Shown piece after piece: positions 26,676 through 35,751 of a stretch of 64,000 bases of DNA. Position 1 is the first letter of the stretch; each line of letters begins with the position of its first letter. Both the position numbers and the translations under genes were made by a program. This DNA is from Gammaproteobacteria bacterium (GTDB lineage: Bacteria; Pseudomonadota; Gammaproteobacteria; Arenicellales; Poriferihabitantaceae), in assembly GCA_026708585.1 (NCBI GenBank), contig JAPOUQ010000061.1:38792-102791 (forward strand). Direction: 5' to 3'. The notes under the pieces were generated by a model. It was not told the origin of the DNA and searched no databases. It saw only the letters and a program-made list of their open reading frames with translations.

Positions 26676-27677
26676 ATGCCAAGATCGGCAGATACCGCAT
26701 TACGTCATTTAGAGACACTAATGGCCATACCGAGTGAACCCGACAGTCGAAGTACTCGGGAAATTTATAACTTACTCTGTCAGGCACATCCAGAATACAA
26801 TGTGAGCATTCGTACATTACAGCGTAGCCTTGACGATCTGTCCCGTAAATTTCCGATCACAGCGAAACAAAGAGGTAATCGGCAATACTGGTACTGGATG
26901 AACCCGGACCAGTGGTTTCAGGTACCGGCTATGAGTGGGTCAGCGGCCTTCATGTTACGGCTGGCGGAGGAACATCTTAAGCCCGTTTTCCCTCCAGAGA
27001 GTTTCCGTGTTCTTGAACCCTATTTCAAGAAGGCTGAGGATATATTGCGAGGTACAGACCTCGGAAATTGGTCAGAGCGGGTGGCCCTGATCGATCGAGG
27101 TCCGGTTCTAAAGCCCCCGCCGGTTTCAGACAATATCCGAGAGGTAGTCTGCGAAGCATTGATCCGGCGGAAGCGTCTTCAAGTGGTTTACCGAAGTCGG
27201 GGAGAAGCGTCGTCTCGGCAGATGGAGTTACACCCCCTAGGAATAGTAGTCCGTAGAGGGCTCACTTACATCGTAGCCACTGCTTGGGACTATAATGATG
27301 TTCGTCATTTTGCGCTTCACCGAATAGAAACCGCCAAGTCATTATTAGAGAGATCGAAGGAACTGGACGGTTTTGACCTGACGGAATATCTGCAAGGGGA
27401 GGCATTTTCTTATCCTTCCGGATCAGGTAAGATCAAATTGAAGGCAGTGTTCGATAAGGAGTCTGGTGTTCACCTTACTGAAAATCAACTATCGGCGGAT
27501 CATCAGGCAGTTGTGTTGGAGGATGGCCGAGTTCAAGTCGAGGCCACAGTGGAAGATACGGAAGAACTTCGTTGGTGGCTTAAGGCATTCGGTAGCAAGG
27601 TCGAAGTGCTTGGACCGGAGCGATTACGACAAGATTTCCAACAGGAAGCGGAACGGCTATCCAAGATCTATTGCTAA
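26676..27677 (+). CDS. WYL-domain transcriptional regulator (wHTH-WYL-C-terminal domain)
   Basis: The 333-residue protein has an N-terminal winged helix (STREIYNLL through SIRTLQRSLDDLSRKFPI), a central WYL domain (residues about 150-235) and a C-terminal WCX-like region. This is the layout of CapW/BrxR-type repressors that guard defence operons. The ATG at 26676 is preferred over 26625 because AGGAG stands 5 bp before it. It is downstream of and codirectional with the double-AAA ATPase gene. Whether it regulates that gene or itself is unknown. Confidence 0.85.
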   Translation: MPRSADTALRHLETLMAIPSEPDSRSTREIYNLLCQAHPEYNVSIRTLQRSLDDLSRKFPITAKQRGNRQYWYWMNPDQWFQVPAMSGSAAFMLRLAEEHLKPVFPPESFRVLEPYFKKAEDILRGTDLGNWSERVALIDRGPVLKPPPVSDNIREVVCEALIRRKRLQVVYRSRGEASSRQMELHPLGIVVRRGLTYIVATAWDYNDVRHFALHRIETAKSLLERSKELDGFDLTEYLQGEAFSYPSGSGKIKLKAVFDKESGVHLTENQLSADHQAVVLEDGRVQVEATVEDTEELRWWLKAFGSKVEVLGPERLRQDFQQEAERLSKIYC

Positions 27678-28074
27678 ATTCGATTCGAGTGAGGATAGGC
27701 TGAAGATCAAGACATTCATAGAGGTAGAATTGATACACCGATGAGTTAGCAACTGATGGGCATAGATTTCATATATCTATCAGGAGTGCTAAATGGTCTA
27801 AATGCTCGTTTGGATGTGTCAAAGTCAACGAGAAGCAAAGGTATCTGTAGCACACACTGTTTCAATCTTCAGTATTTCAGGCTGATGTGTAGTTGGCCAT
27901 AAAGAATGCTGAAGAGTCGAGCTAGTGCTTCGAATAATGTCGTCTTAAAAAATGAGTGTGGTCGAATAGTGGTGGTATAGAAAATCCAGGAATGTATTGC
28001 TCCTGATTTTTTGCAGCCGAGAGTTGTTCTTCTTCGTTCAAGTCTAAAAGATAATCATCTCCTAGTGTGAATAA
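27678..28074. other. Intergenic, no gene seen
   Basis: These 397 bp between two convergent genes show no convincing frame or clear terminator hairpin. A single GAGTGCTAA (27784-27792) resembles half a CIRCE site but has no partner arm at the right spacing. Confidence 0.4.
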
Positions 28075-29202
28075 TTATTGGAGTGCAGCCATGAAGCGCT
28101 CTTTTATCTCAACGGCCTTTAACGGTATTTCACCGCCAACTGTGTCATTACCGGCTTTGATCATGTAGTGGATGAATCGCTCACGATTTTGCAGCATGGA
28201 TATAAAAGTCTCACTCTGATCTGTCATTCCTGAGGACTCCACCCCCATCGCATTAATCATGGCCGACAGATTCATACCTTGCGAACTTAATGTGGGCTGG
28301 TTTCCAGTTGAGCCCCAACTACCATTGTCAAGACAAATCACGGACAGATTTTTGGGGTTGTGTGTTGCGATATCAACAAGTTGATTCGGGTTAAAGAAAA
28401 AAGACCCATCCCCGTCAATCACATAGACATGCCGGTCCGGTAACTCCATTGCCAAGGCGATAGCAACCTCGGTAGCTGAACCTAAGGCACCAAGCATATA
28501 GAAATTTTCGTCGCGATCATGTGTATTGTATAGTTCTTTGGCTGGAAAACCGATTTGAGCGACGATCAAGTCTCTTTTACCAATTGCTTGGACAATCTCT
28601 TGGATGGCTTGAATTCGTGTTTTTGAGGGTGATCCCGAATAGGCTGGTGCATCAATAGCAACCCTCTCAATTTGCGGTTGACCAAAAGAATGAAAATCGA
28701 CAACATTCGTTTCCCATAGTTCAGGTGACATCATGTAGACTTTAACCTTGTTGTTTGAGAATACCTTCTCAAGATCTTCTGATAGATCAGACACATCCTC
28801 ACGGGATTTGCATATTCGGTATTCCACCTCTAAGGCATTGAGTAGACCTTCAAGCTTTCCACCGAGGATAATTTGTGCTTCAATTGGTTCCTGATAATAA
28901 CCGCGCCAAGAAACAAAAATCGGTAATGCTTCTTGGTATAGCTTTTGCATGGTGTAGAGTTCGGTGATCAAATTGCCAAGACCGGTACTCTGTATGCACA
29001 TTGCACTGCGACGTCCGGCTAGACTGCGGCCAAAGGAAACCGCAAGCCCGATCGATTCCTTGGTGATATCCCAAATCTTGGTTTGTTCAGGCACAACTTC
29101 CATCAGAGCGTTGAGTTTGTTACAGGGAAGATAGCAAACTTTATCAATATTGTTGTCCAGCATAGCCTGCCAGATTATTTGTGAATTTGAGGTTGTGTTC
29201 AT
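28075..29202 (-). CDS. Sulfopyruvate decarboxylase, fused ComD-ComE type
   Basis: This thiamine-diphosphate enzyme converts 3-sulfopyruvate to sulfoacetaldehyde. The N-terminal half matches ComD (YLPCNKLNALMEV, IQSTGLGNLI, WRGYYQEPIEAQI). The C-terminal half matches ComE, with the ThDP/Mg motif starting GDGSFFFN and ending with DNGSWGSTGNQPT. The 375-residue product therefore joins two subunits that are separate in methanogens. An in-frame upstream extension exists, but homology starts at MNTTSNSQII (29202). Phosphonopyruvate decarboxylase is a related alternative, though the GSTGNQ segment favours sulfopyruvate. No coenzyme M or sulfonate genes adjoin it. A role in breakdown of sulfonates such as cysteate or sulfolactate is inferred. 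Confidence 0.78.
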   Translation of the reverse strand: MNTTSNSQIIWQAMLDNNIDKVCYLPCNKLNALMEVVPEQTKIWDITKESIGLAVSFGRSLAGRRSAMCIQSTGLGNLITELYTMQKLYQEALPIFVSWRGYYQEPIEAQIILGGKLEGLLNALEVEYRICKSREDVSDLSEDLEKVFSNNKVKVYMMSPELWETNVVDFHSFGQPQIERVAIDAPAYSGSPSKTRIQAIQEIVQAIGKRDLIVAQIGFPAKELYNTHDRDENFYMLGALGSATEVAIALAMELPDRHVYVIDGDGSFFFNPNQLVDIATHNPKNLSVICLDNGSWGSTGNQPTLSSQGMNLSAMINAMGVESSGMTDQSETFISMLQNRERFIHYMIKAGNDTVGGEIPLKAVEIKERFMAALQ

Positions 29203-29423
29203 GGATGTTTGGATTCCAAAAAATAATGGGTATAAAGTGGAAGTTGTGAATGATAACCGATAAGCTACTTGGTGATGTAAGTTGATTGATGGATTCAAAG
29301 CATTTTCGTGCAAGAAAATTCAATCAATTTCACAGAAGTGAGTGATATTATTCTTTGCACCTGCAATGAATTTGGGTTAAGCATTCTTGTTAAGACCAGA
29401 ATTATAGAACTGTATTGGTTTTC

Positions 29424-30083
29424 ATGAACATGTCGAAATCAGATCAAAAACGTGTTGCTGCCGAAGCAGCTCTTGAGTATGTGAAAGCTGGAGATGTGAT
29501 AGGTGTTGGAACCGGCTCAACGGCAGATTTCTTTATTGAGTATTTAGCCAGCATTAAAGGAAAACTTGATGGAGCCGTGGCTAGTTCAGATGCAAGTGCC
29601 GCAAAACTTCAACATTTTGGCATTCCGGTACTGGATATGAACCAGGTCGGGACTCTACCCTTGTATGTAGATGGGGCTGATGAAGCAACTCGGAACCGAC
29701 ATCTCATCAAAGGTGGAGGTGGTGCTCTGACTCGAGAGAAAATCATTGCTGAAGCAAGCGAAGTGTTTGTCTGCATTGCAGATCAAACAAAATTGGTGGA
29801 TCGTCTTGGTACGTTCCCCCTGCCAATTGAAGTGGTTGAAATCGCTCGTAGTATGATTGCCCGAAAATTAGTCAGAATGGGTGGACAACCTGTACTTCGT
29901 GATGGGTATTTGACGGACAATGGACACCCAATTCTGGACATTCGAAACTTAGATATTATGAATCCAGTGGAACTCGAAAGACAGATAAACCAGATTCCTG
30001 GTGTGATAACCGTGGGCCTATTTGCACTACGCTCAGCAGATATTTTACTGATTGGGACTGAATCCGGAGTAAATACAATCTGA
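29424..30083 (+). CDS. rpiA: Ribose-5-phosphate isomerase A
   Basis: RpiA interconverts ribose-5-phosphate and ribulose-5-phosphate in the pentose phosphate pathway. From the ATG at 29424 the product is 219 residues, the same as E. coli RpiA. Signature segments [23 protein letters not shown] and [11 protein letters not shown] hold the substrate-binding and catalytic residues. The frame could start at TTG 29415, but length favours 29424. It is a single gene followed by a hairpin. Confidence 0.96.
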   Translation: MNMSKSDQKRVAAEAALEYVKAGDVIGVGTGSTADFFIEYLASIKGKLDGAVASSDASAAKLQHFGIPVLDMNQVGTLPLYVDGADEATRNRHLIKGGGGALTREKIIAEASEVFVCIADQTKLVDRLGTFPLPIEVVEIARSMIARKLVRMGGQPVLRDGYLTDNGHPILDIRNLDIMNPVELERQINQIPGVITVGLFALRSADILLIGTESGVNTI

Positions 30084-30118
30084 ATCCGGAAAGAAATGAC
30101 CGCAATTTCTGCCGGATT
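30083..30118 (+). terminator. Stem-loop after rpiA
   Basis: AATCCGG (30083-30089) pairs with CCGGATT (30112-30118), with additional inner pairing of AGAAAT and ATTTCT. It begins at the rpiA stop codon. There is no T-run, so termination is likely but not proven. Confidence 0.5.
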
Positions 30119-30290
30119 GTACGTATAGACCTATATCCAAGTTGAGTGAAATACAATACATTCAGGATCTATACACCAATGTTATGCGAAACTTTCAGTA
30201 TCGCACTAAATTCAACTCCCTGATAATGCATTGTTCAAGTCTTTGACAAATCCACTTTCGCATACTGAATATCGATATCTAAAATTGTTC

Positions 30291-31751
30291 ATGCAAGGCA
30301 TCAGACGCTTCAAATTTCGCGTTCGATACTGTCTGCAGACAAGAATATTTGTGGTTTGTATTTGCGGAATGATCTCAGTGCCTTCACTCGCAATCGCACA
30401 AAATTCTGGATTACCCGAACTTGGAACCAGTGCAAGTCGCCATCTGAATACTGTCCAGGAGAGACGGATCGGGCAAGCATTCTACCGTCGTTTACTGTCC
30501 TCTCCAAATTTTGTTGAAGACTACCTACTACAACATTATATTAATTCGATCGGTAATCGAATATCCGAGCATAGCGATCTTAGGAGTTCGAAACCAGTAT
30601 TTAGCCTTTATCGCGATCATTCCATTAATGCATATGCGGTACCCGGTGGTTATATAACCTTGAATACTGGACTGGTTTTATCTGCAGAGACTGAAAGTGA
30701 GTTAGCGGCCGTAGTCGCACATGAAATCGCACATCTCACCCAAAGGCATCTGCCGAGAATGCTGGAGCGCCAATCAGCCCAGAAATTACCCACTCTCGCC
30801 GCAGTGCTAGCCTCGCTGGTTGTTGGAGGAGAGGTCGGAGTAGCAGGTGCAACCGCTGCGATTGGTGCAACTGCATCCAATCAGTTGGCATATAGTCGTG
30901 AATTTGAGCGTGAAGCCGATGCCATAGGCATCCGCTTGCTAGCCGACTCTGGATACGACCCCATGGCGATGCCAAAATTTTTCGAAAGTCTGGATCGTTC
31001 ATCAATACACAGTGGGAGGGGGATCCCTGAATATCTAAGAACGCACCCACTTTCGCATGCCCGTATGGCTGCATCTCAGGATCGAGCAACTTCTTACCCT
31101 GCGTGGGAACCTCGAGAAAGTCTGGACTTTCATTTGGCAACAGCAAGAATCAGAGCACTTTTATCCAAAGATCAACAAGAACCAATTCTCGTATTTCAGG
31201 ATCAGCTTGAATTTGAATCGGAAACAGCCCAAATATCAGCTGAATATGGTATGGCTATCATTCGATACGAGAATGGAGAAATTGCACAGGCTTTGGAAGT
31301 GATTCGTCCACTTTCAGCGCAATTTCCTAAGCATCCATGGATTCAATCAATGCATGCCCAGATCGAGTTATCCGATGGTCAGGTTGATCAAGCTATCCTG
31401 CGGTATCAAAATGTATTAGAAGCAAACCCAGAAGCACTTTATCTGAATTATCTATTAGCTGAAAGTTATTTGGAAAGAAACCAGCCGGAAAAAGCACTAC
31501 GGCTAATTCGCAAACAAGTACGAAGAAATCCAAACAATCTAACACTTTATAAAATTCAAAAAGAAATTCGTGTTGCACTTAATCAGCATGCAAAAGCCGA
31601 TCAATCGATTGTGGAGTATCTAGTCTTACTTGGCGATTATGAACAAGCGATCTCGGTACTGAAGCGGGCTTTACGCCAAACCGAAAGGGAAGGGTATCTC
31701 AGGCAAAGCCTTGAAGCTCGTATCAAAGAACTGGAACTAAAATTGGAGTAA
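30291..31751 (+). CDS. M48 family zinc metalloprotease with TPR repeats (BepA/YfgC-like)
   Basis: This is a periplasmic protease of the type that monitors outer-membrane protein assembly. From ATG 30291 the product is 486 residues with a signal peptide ending at SLAIAQ. The zinc site HEIAH is at about residues 144-148 and the third ligand lies in EREAD. TPR-like helical repeats occupy the C-terminal half (for example ALYLNYLLAESYLERNQPEKAL). The soxX gene starts inside its stop codon (TAATG), so it is translated with a sox-type operon. This is an unusual context for a BepA homologue and suggests a role in cytochrome or Sox protein quality control. That role is inference. Confidence 0.87.
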   Translation: MQGIRRFKFRVRYCLQTRIFVVCICGMISVPSLAIAQNSGLPELGTSASRHLNTVQERRIGQAFYRRLLSSPNFVEDYLLQHYINSIGNRISEHSDLRSSKPVFSLYRDHSINAYAVPGGYITLNTGLVLSAETESELAAVVAHEIAHLTQRHLPRMLERQSAQKLPTLAAVLASLVVGGEVGVAGATAAIGATASNQLAYSREFEREADAIGIRLLADSGYDPMAMPKFFESLDRSSIHSGRGIPEYLRTHPLSHARMAASQDRATSYPAWEPRESLDFHLATARIRALLSKDQQEPILVFQDQLEFESETAQISAEYGMAIIRYENGEIAQALEVIRPLSAQFPKHPWIQSMHAQIELSDGQVDQAILRYQNVLEANPEALYLNYLLAESYLERNQPEKALRLIRKQVRRNPNNLTLYKIQKEIRVALNQHAKADQSIVEYLVLLGDYEQAISVLKRALRQTEREGYLRQSLEARIKELELKLE

Positions 31752-32275
31752 TGAGCCTAGATCAGTCTGTGAAACTCCAATTTCTGCTCCAGAGTCTATT
31801 TCGAGGGGTTTGTAAAGAACATTCACAAAATAGACGATTTCATTATCTCCACAAGCTTTATCGAAGAAAACTCGGACTATTGATTATTTTATTTTCAGGA
31901 ATCAACCTTGCGATTTCGGATGATCTTCCCGATTTTGATGCCTGTAAACAATTAGATTTAAGAATTGTCGGTCAGCCCATTGAAGGATGGTGTCTAATGA
32001 TTAATCCTCACAAAGGAAATTGTTTGGTCTGCCATTTTATTCGCATGGAGGGAAGAACCAAGGAGCTTTCCCAAACTGGTAACATGGGACCAATTCTTGA
32101 ACATATTCCAGAGAAGTACTCTGATCAGTCCGAACTTATCGAATATCTGAATGACCCGGTTACTCAATATCCAAATACGATCAAGCCACCATATGGCAAA
32201 CATCATATTCTTACAGAAACAGAGATCGAAGCGGTTGTCGGATTTTTTTGGTTTATGAAGAATGATGAAAAATAG
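31751..32275 (+). CDS. soxX: SoxX-like monohaem cytochrome c
   Basis: SoxX is the small cytochrome subunit of SoxAX, which attaches sulfur substrates to the SoxYZ carrier. The 174-residue product has an N-terminal membrane or signal segment (about 42-55), one haem motif CLVCH (91-95) and the SoxX tail PPYGKHHILTETEIEAVV. Family members carry Met just before PP as the distal haem ligand; here that residue is Lys145 (AAG codon). The long n-region before the hydrophobic segment is unusual. It overlaps the upstream protease gene by 1 bp and the next gene by 14 bp. Confidence 0.78.
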   Translation: MSLDQSVKLQFLLQSLFRGVCKEHSQNRRFHYLHKLYRRKLGLLIILFSGINLAISDDLPDFDACKQLDLRIVGQPIEGWCLMINPHKGNCLVCHFIRMEGRTKELSQTGNMGPILEHIPEKYSDQSELIEYLNDPVTQYPNTIKPPYGKHHILTETEIEAVVGFFWFMKNDEK

Positions 32276-33068
32276 AAGAGAATTCTTAATTGGTTCAGGA
32301 TGTGCCTTGGTTGCTTCATCTGCAATCGTGAAACTTGGAGCCGAGCCTTTGGGTAATAGGGATCTCACTGATCGCCATGTGTTCGAATTTCAAGTAGTAG
32401 ACGAGATATTGAGAGAGCTGTTTGGAACATTTTATAGCACAGAAGATGCAAGTCTTCGAATTGATTTGCCTACGGAAGTTCAGAATCCTGAGTATGTTCC
32501 CTTTCGGGTCGCTGTGTCGGACAGTGATAGAATCGCGATATTTGTAGAAGAAAACCGGTATCCACTCTTATTGGTTTCAGAAAACGGACATCGTGCCTAT
32601 CGCGAGTTAACAGGAGTTTTTCGGCTAGAAAGAGGTCAGCAATTGACTGTTTATTCATTGCATAACGGTAACCTTCACAAAAATGAAAGAAAAATCCGCT
32701 GGAATGGGCACGTAGACCAGAGGAAATGGTCAGCTATGGCTGTTGAACTGCCGCCTGTTAGTACGATATTGCGGGCTGAAGTTTCACGGGATGGAATCAA
32801 CATTCTTTGTTCAATTTATCATCAGGACAATTCTCTGGGCATAAAACCATATATTCAACAAATAAAATTCTCAGTTAACGAGCAAGTTGTATCGATTCTT
32901 GAGTGTGGTCTGAGTATTGCTCATAATCCGCGATTCAGCATACACCTCAAATTACTGCATGAAGATGACATTATCCAAGTCGACTGGAACGATTCAGATG
33001 GTAATAAGGGACATGCACTTGGTACGGTTGGATTGATTCTGAACAAAAACCTATATCGAGAGATATGA
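32262..33068 (+). CDS. SoxYZ-like fusion protein with Tat signal, lacking the carrier cysteine
   Basis: The 268-residue protein begins with a Tat signal (NRREFLIG, then a hydrophobic stretch). It has a SoxY-like domain (about residues 35-150) and a SoxZ-like domain (about 165-265). The SoxZ part shows the typical ending with NP, a beta strand and VDWNDSDGNK. True SoxY ends in GGCGG, whose Cys carries the sulfur substrate. At the corresponding junction this protein has no Cys and no Gly-rich arm (ERKIRWNGHV). It is therefore either a structural relative or a carrier without the usual attachment site. It overlaps soxX and soxA on either side. Confidence 0.65.
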   Translation: MMKNRREFLIGSGCALVASSAIVKLGAEPLGNRDLTDRHVFEFQVVDEILRELFGTFYSTEDASLRIDLPTEVQNPEYVPFRVAVSDSDRIAIFVEENRYPLLLVSENGHRAYRELTGVFRLERGQQLTVYSLHNGNLHKNERKIRWNGHVDQRKWSAMAVELPPVSTILRAEVSRDGINILCSIYHQDNSLGIKPYIQQIKFSVNEQVVSILECGLSIAHNPRFSIHLKLLHEDDIIQVDWNDSDGNKGHALGTVGLILNKNLYREI

Positions 33069-33985
33069 AGGAGACATATCTCAATCGAACGGTTATCGTT
33101 GGCTTTCAATCAGCACGCCCCATGAAACGTATTATTCAAGTTGAAATTGGCTTTTTTTTATTAATCATAGCTGTTTTCTTTGCATGGGTATCATCTGTAC
33201 TCAGTCAAGACAACTCGATTGATGAAGAGGTTGAGAGTTTTCAGGCATTTTTCCTTGAACGATTTTATTCAGTTTCTCTTGAGGAATTCAATCAAGGTCC
33301 CTATTCCTTGCCGCAGTCGGCATCGAAAGAATCTACCTTTCACTTTCTTGAACAACTACCACCGTACATGCATGCCTTATTTCCCGCTCGCTCAGATTGG
33401 AATCGGAATTATAATGGAATTACCCTAAAGAACTGTATGTCGCAACATCCACCTGCAAATCGATTTCCTTATGTCTTGGATGATCAGATCATATCAGTTG
33501 AAAATGCAATACTTGCCTGTCTGAAATTGCAGGGTCGGTCTTCAGTTAAGGTTGGATCCAGTTTGCTATCTGCACTGGTTGCCGTGTTTCGAGAGCAGTC
33601 AAGAGGAAGTCCAATCCAGATTGATTGGGTTAATGAAAAACTTAAATATATGTATCAAGAGGGATATAGGATTTTTTGGGGTCGGCGGGGTCAATACAAT
33701 TACTCATGTGCCAGTTGTCATGTAAGTAATGCGGGAAACACCATGGGTAACGAGGTTATCAGTGCAGCGTTGGGGCATACCTCTGCATTTCCGGTATACA
33801 GCCAAGCCCGATTATTCCAAACCGGTAACGGTTGGATTACTCTTCACGAACAATATCAAAGATGTTTTTCGAGAACCGGTGCAGTTGCCCCGCCTTTTGG
33901 AGATCAGCGTTTACTGGCCCTTGAGATTTATCAAACCTTAAATGATCTTTCGATCCCGCTTAATGCTCCTCAATCACGTCTATGA
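33065..33985 (+). CDS. soxA: SoxA-like cytochrome c, L-cysteine S-thiosulfotransferase subunit
   Basis: SoxA is the catalytic cytochrome of SoxAX in the periplasm. The 306-residue product has a membrane/signal segment (about 26-46), one haem motif CASCH (215-219) and Cys267 in the QYQRCFSR stretch, where SoxA uses a cysteine persulfide as haem ligand. The first haem domain lacks a CxxCH, as in single-haem SoxA proteins. It is coupled to the SoxYZ-like gene (ATGA overlap) and ends one base before the convergent enzyme I gene. No soxB or soxCD is in the window. Confidence 0.8.
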   Translation: MKETYLNRTVIVGFQSARPMKRIIQVEIGFFLLIIAVFFAWVSSVLSQDNSIDEEVESFQAFFLERFYSVSLEEFNQGPYSLPQSASKESTFHFLEQLPPYMHALFPARSDWNRNYNGITLKNCMSQHPPANRFPYVLDDQIISVENAILACLKLQGRSSVKVGSSLLSALVAVFREQSRGSPIQIDWVNEKLKYMYQEGYRIFWGRRGQYNYSCASCHVSNAGNTMGNEVISAALGHTSAFPVYSQARLFQTGNGWITLHEQYQRCFSRTGAVAPPFGDQRLLALEIYQTLNDLSIPLNAPQSRL

Positions 33986-35743
33986 TTATGTGATTGAAGG
34001 ATTTTCGTTATTTGATAATCGGTTAATGCGTTCAATAAGACCGCGATAATGATCCGGATCATTGCTTGACAACAGATCAATCACTATCTGCTCAATTTCG
34101 TTGATATCGGTTCCGCGCACCCTTTGTTTAATTTCGCTTATCACGGCTGAGTCCATGCTAAATTCACGAAGACCTAGAGCAAGTAGAATCCTTGTGCACT
34201 CGACATCACCTGCCATTTCTCCGCACATTGAGATTGGTATATCAGCATTTTTTCCAGCATCAATGACCAGTTTGATCAGTCGCAAAATTGCAGGATGCAA
34301 CGGATCATAGAGATAGTTTACTTCGTCATCAATACGATCGATAGCTAGTGTATATTGAATGAGATCGTTGGTTCCGATTGATAAAAAGTCCAAACGCTTT
34401 GCAAAAATATCTGCGGTAACTGCGGCAGCTGGGACCTCTATCATTCCACCGACCGGTATATCTGGCTTAAATGGCAAGTTCTCCTGGGTAAGTTCTTGAC
34501 GAATTTCATTGAGCACAATAAACACTTGATCGAGTTCTGCTTGATCTGAAATCATCGGGATCATAATCTTCAAATTTCCATGGACAGAAGCACGAAATAA
34601 TGCCCTGAGTTGAGGCTTGAATAAAGTTAGATCATGCAAGCAGAGTCTTATCGCACGACGCCCCAATGCCGGGTTGGTAGCGAGACTCATGTTTTTTCGG
34701 CCTCCGTCAACTTGCTTATCCGCGCCAAGATCAAGTGTGCGAATAGTAATCGGAAGTTTGGTCGAATATAAGAGTGCTGAATACACTTCAAACTGCTCTT
34801 GTTCATCAGGAAATTCCTGACGATTCATATAGAGGGACTCAGTCCGATATAGACCGATACCAGATGCACTTGATGCAAGACTTTGACTCAGTTCTTCTGC
34901 AAATTCGATGTTGGCGTTTAACTGAACAGTCTGTCCGTCCAGTGATATGGCGGGTTTGTATTTGATGGATTCAAGTTCTTTCTTTGCTCGCTGTATTTTT
35001 GCCGCACGTCGTTCATATACATCAAGAGCTGCCGTATCAGGATCAACTAGCACCACTCCTCGTTTACCATCAACAACCAGAGTATCACCTGATTTGAGAT
35101 AACGAATTCCTTCATGCAATCCCACAATGGCTGGGATCCGCATGCTACGGGCAAGAATTGCAGTATGTGATATTGGCCCCCCCAAATTTGTGAGAAAGGC
35201 TCCGACACGGTATTTTTTGAACTCGATGGTATCGGCTGGCATTAGATCATGGGTTACAATGATCTCTCCTTCTTGAATTCCCTCAAGTGAGGAATGTCCA
35301 GCTCGTTGACCTAGTAATTCATCCTGAATTCGTCCAATGACCTGAGAAATCTCATCCGATTTGCTACGCATATACGGATCATCGATATTCTGAAAAATTT
35401 CCTGCAGATCATTACAATGGACTTGTAAGGCAAATTCAGCGTTAACCAGTCGCTCCCGGATAATTAAGGCTGATTGTTCCAACAGGACTGGATCCTGCAT
35501 CATTAAGAGATGTGCATCCAGAATTGCATGGACTTCATCTGTACTTTCTCTGCGTATATCTTCATAGTACGCTTTCAAGCACTCTGTTGCGGTGTGTATA
35601 CCCTTTGTTAGACGTTTAATCTCCGCGTCGGCTTGTTCATTCTGGATGCTGTATTCTGGAACTTCCTGACCGAGTCTTCGGATCAGTCGGGCGGTACCGA
35701 TGGCAATTCCGAATCCAACTCCCGTTCCATGCAATGTAAACAT
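33986..35743 (-). CDS. ptsI: PEP-protein phosphotransferase, enzyme I
   Basis: Enzyme I takes phosphate from phosphoenolpyruvate and gives it to HPr. The 585-residue protein has the HPr-binding helical domain, the phospho-His domain (GGPISHTAILA, His193) and the C-terminal PEP-binding barrel (GGMIEVPAA, SIGTNDLIQYTLAIDR, SMCGEMAG). It lacks the N-terminal GAF domain of the nitrogen-type PtsP, although its neighbours are those of the nitrogen PTS. It is last in the hpf-ptsN-rapZ-HPr-EI series, 8 bp after HPr. No sugar permease is near, so the relay is probably regulatory. Confidence 0.94.
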   Translation of the reverse strand: MFTLHGTGVGFGIAIGTARLIRRLGQEVPEYSIQNEQADAEIKRLTKGIHTATECLKAYYEDIRRESTDEVHAILDAHLLMMQDPVLLEQSALIIRERLVNAEFALQVHCNDLQEIFQNIDDPYMRSKSDEISQVIGRIQDELLGQRAGHSSLEGIQEGEIIVTHDLMPADTIEFKKYRVGAFLTNLGGPISHTAILARSMRIPAIVGLHEGIRYLKSGDTLVVDGKRGVVLVDPDTAALDVYERRAAKIQRAKKELESIKYKPAISLDGQTVQLNANIEFAEELSQSLASSASGIGLYRTESLYMNRQEFPDEQEQFEVYSALLYSTKLPITIRTLDLGADKQVDGGRKNMSLATNPALGRRAIRLCLHDLTLFKPQLRALFRASVHGNLKIMIPMISDQAELDQVFIVLNEIRQELTQENLPFKPDIPVGGMIEVPAAAVTADIFAKRLDFLSIGTNDLIQYTLAIDRIDDEVNYLYDPLHPAILRLIKLVIDAGKNADIPISMCGEMAGDVECTRILLALGLREFSMDSAVISEIKQRVRGTDINEIEQIVIDLLSSNDPDHYRGLIERINRLSNNENPSIT

Positions 35744-35751
35744 TTGTTGTA

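Noticed and set aside
27784..27792. GAGTGCTAA resembling half a CIRCE site
   Set aside because: No TTAGCACTC arm lies 9 bp upstream, and the site is between convergent genes.
33986..35743. Calling enzyme I PtsP because its neighbours are ptsN and rapZ
   Set aside because: The protein lacks the N-terminal GAF domain that defines PtsP; length and domains fit PtsI.
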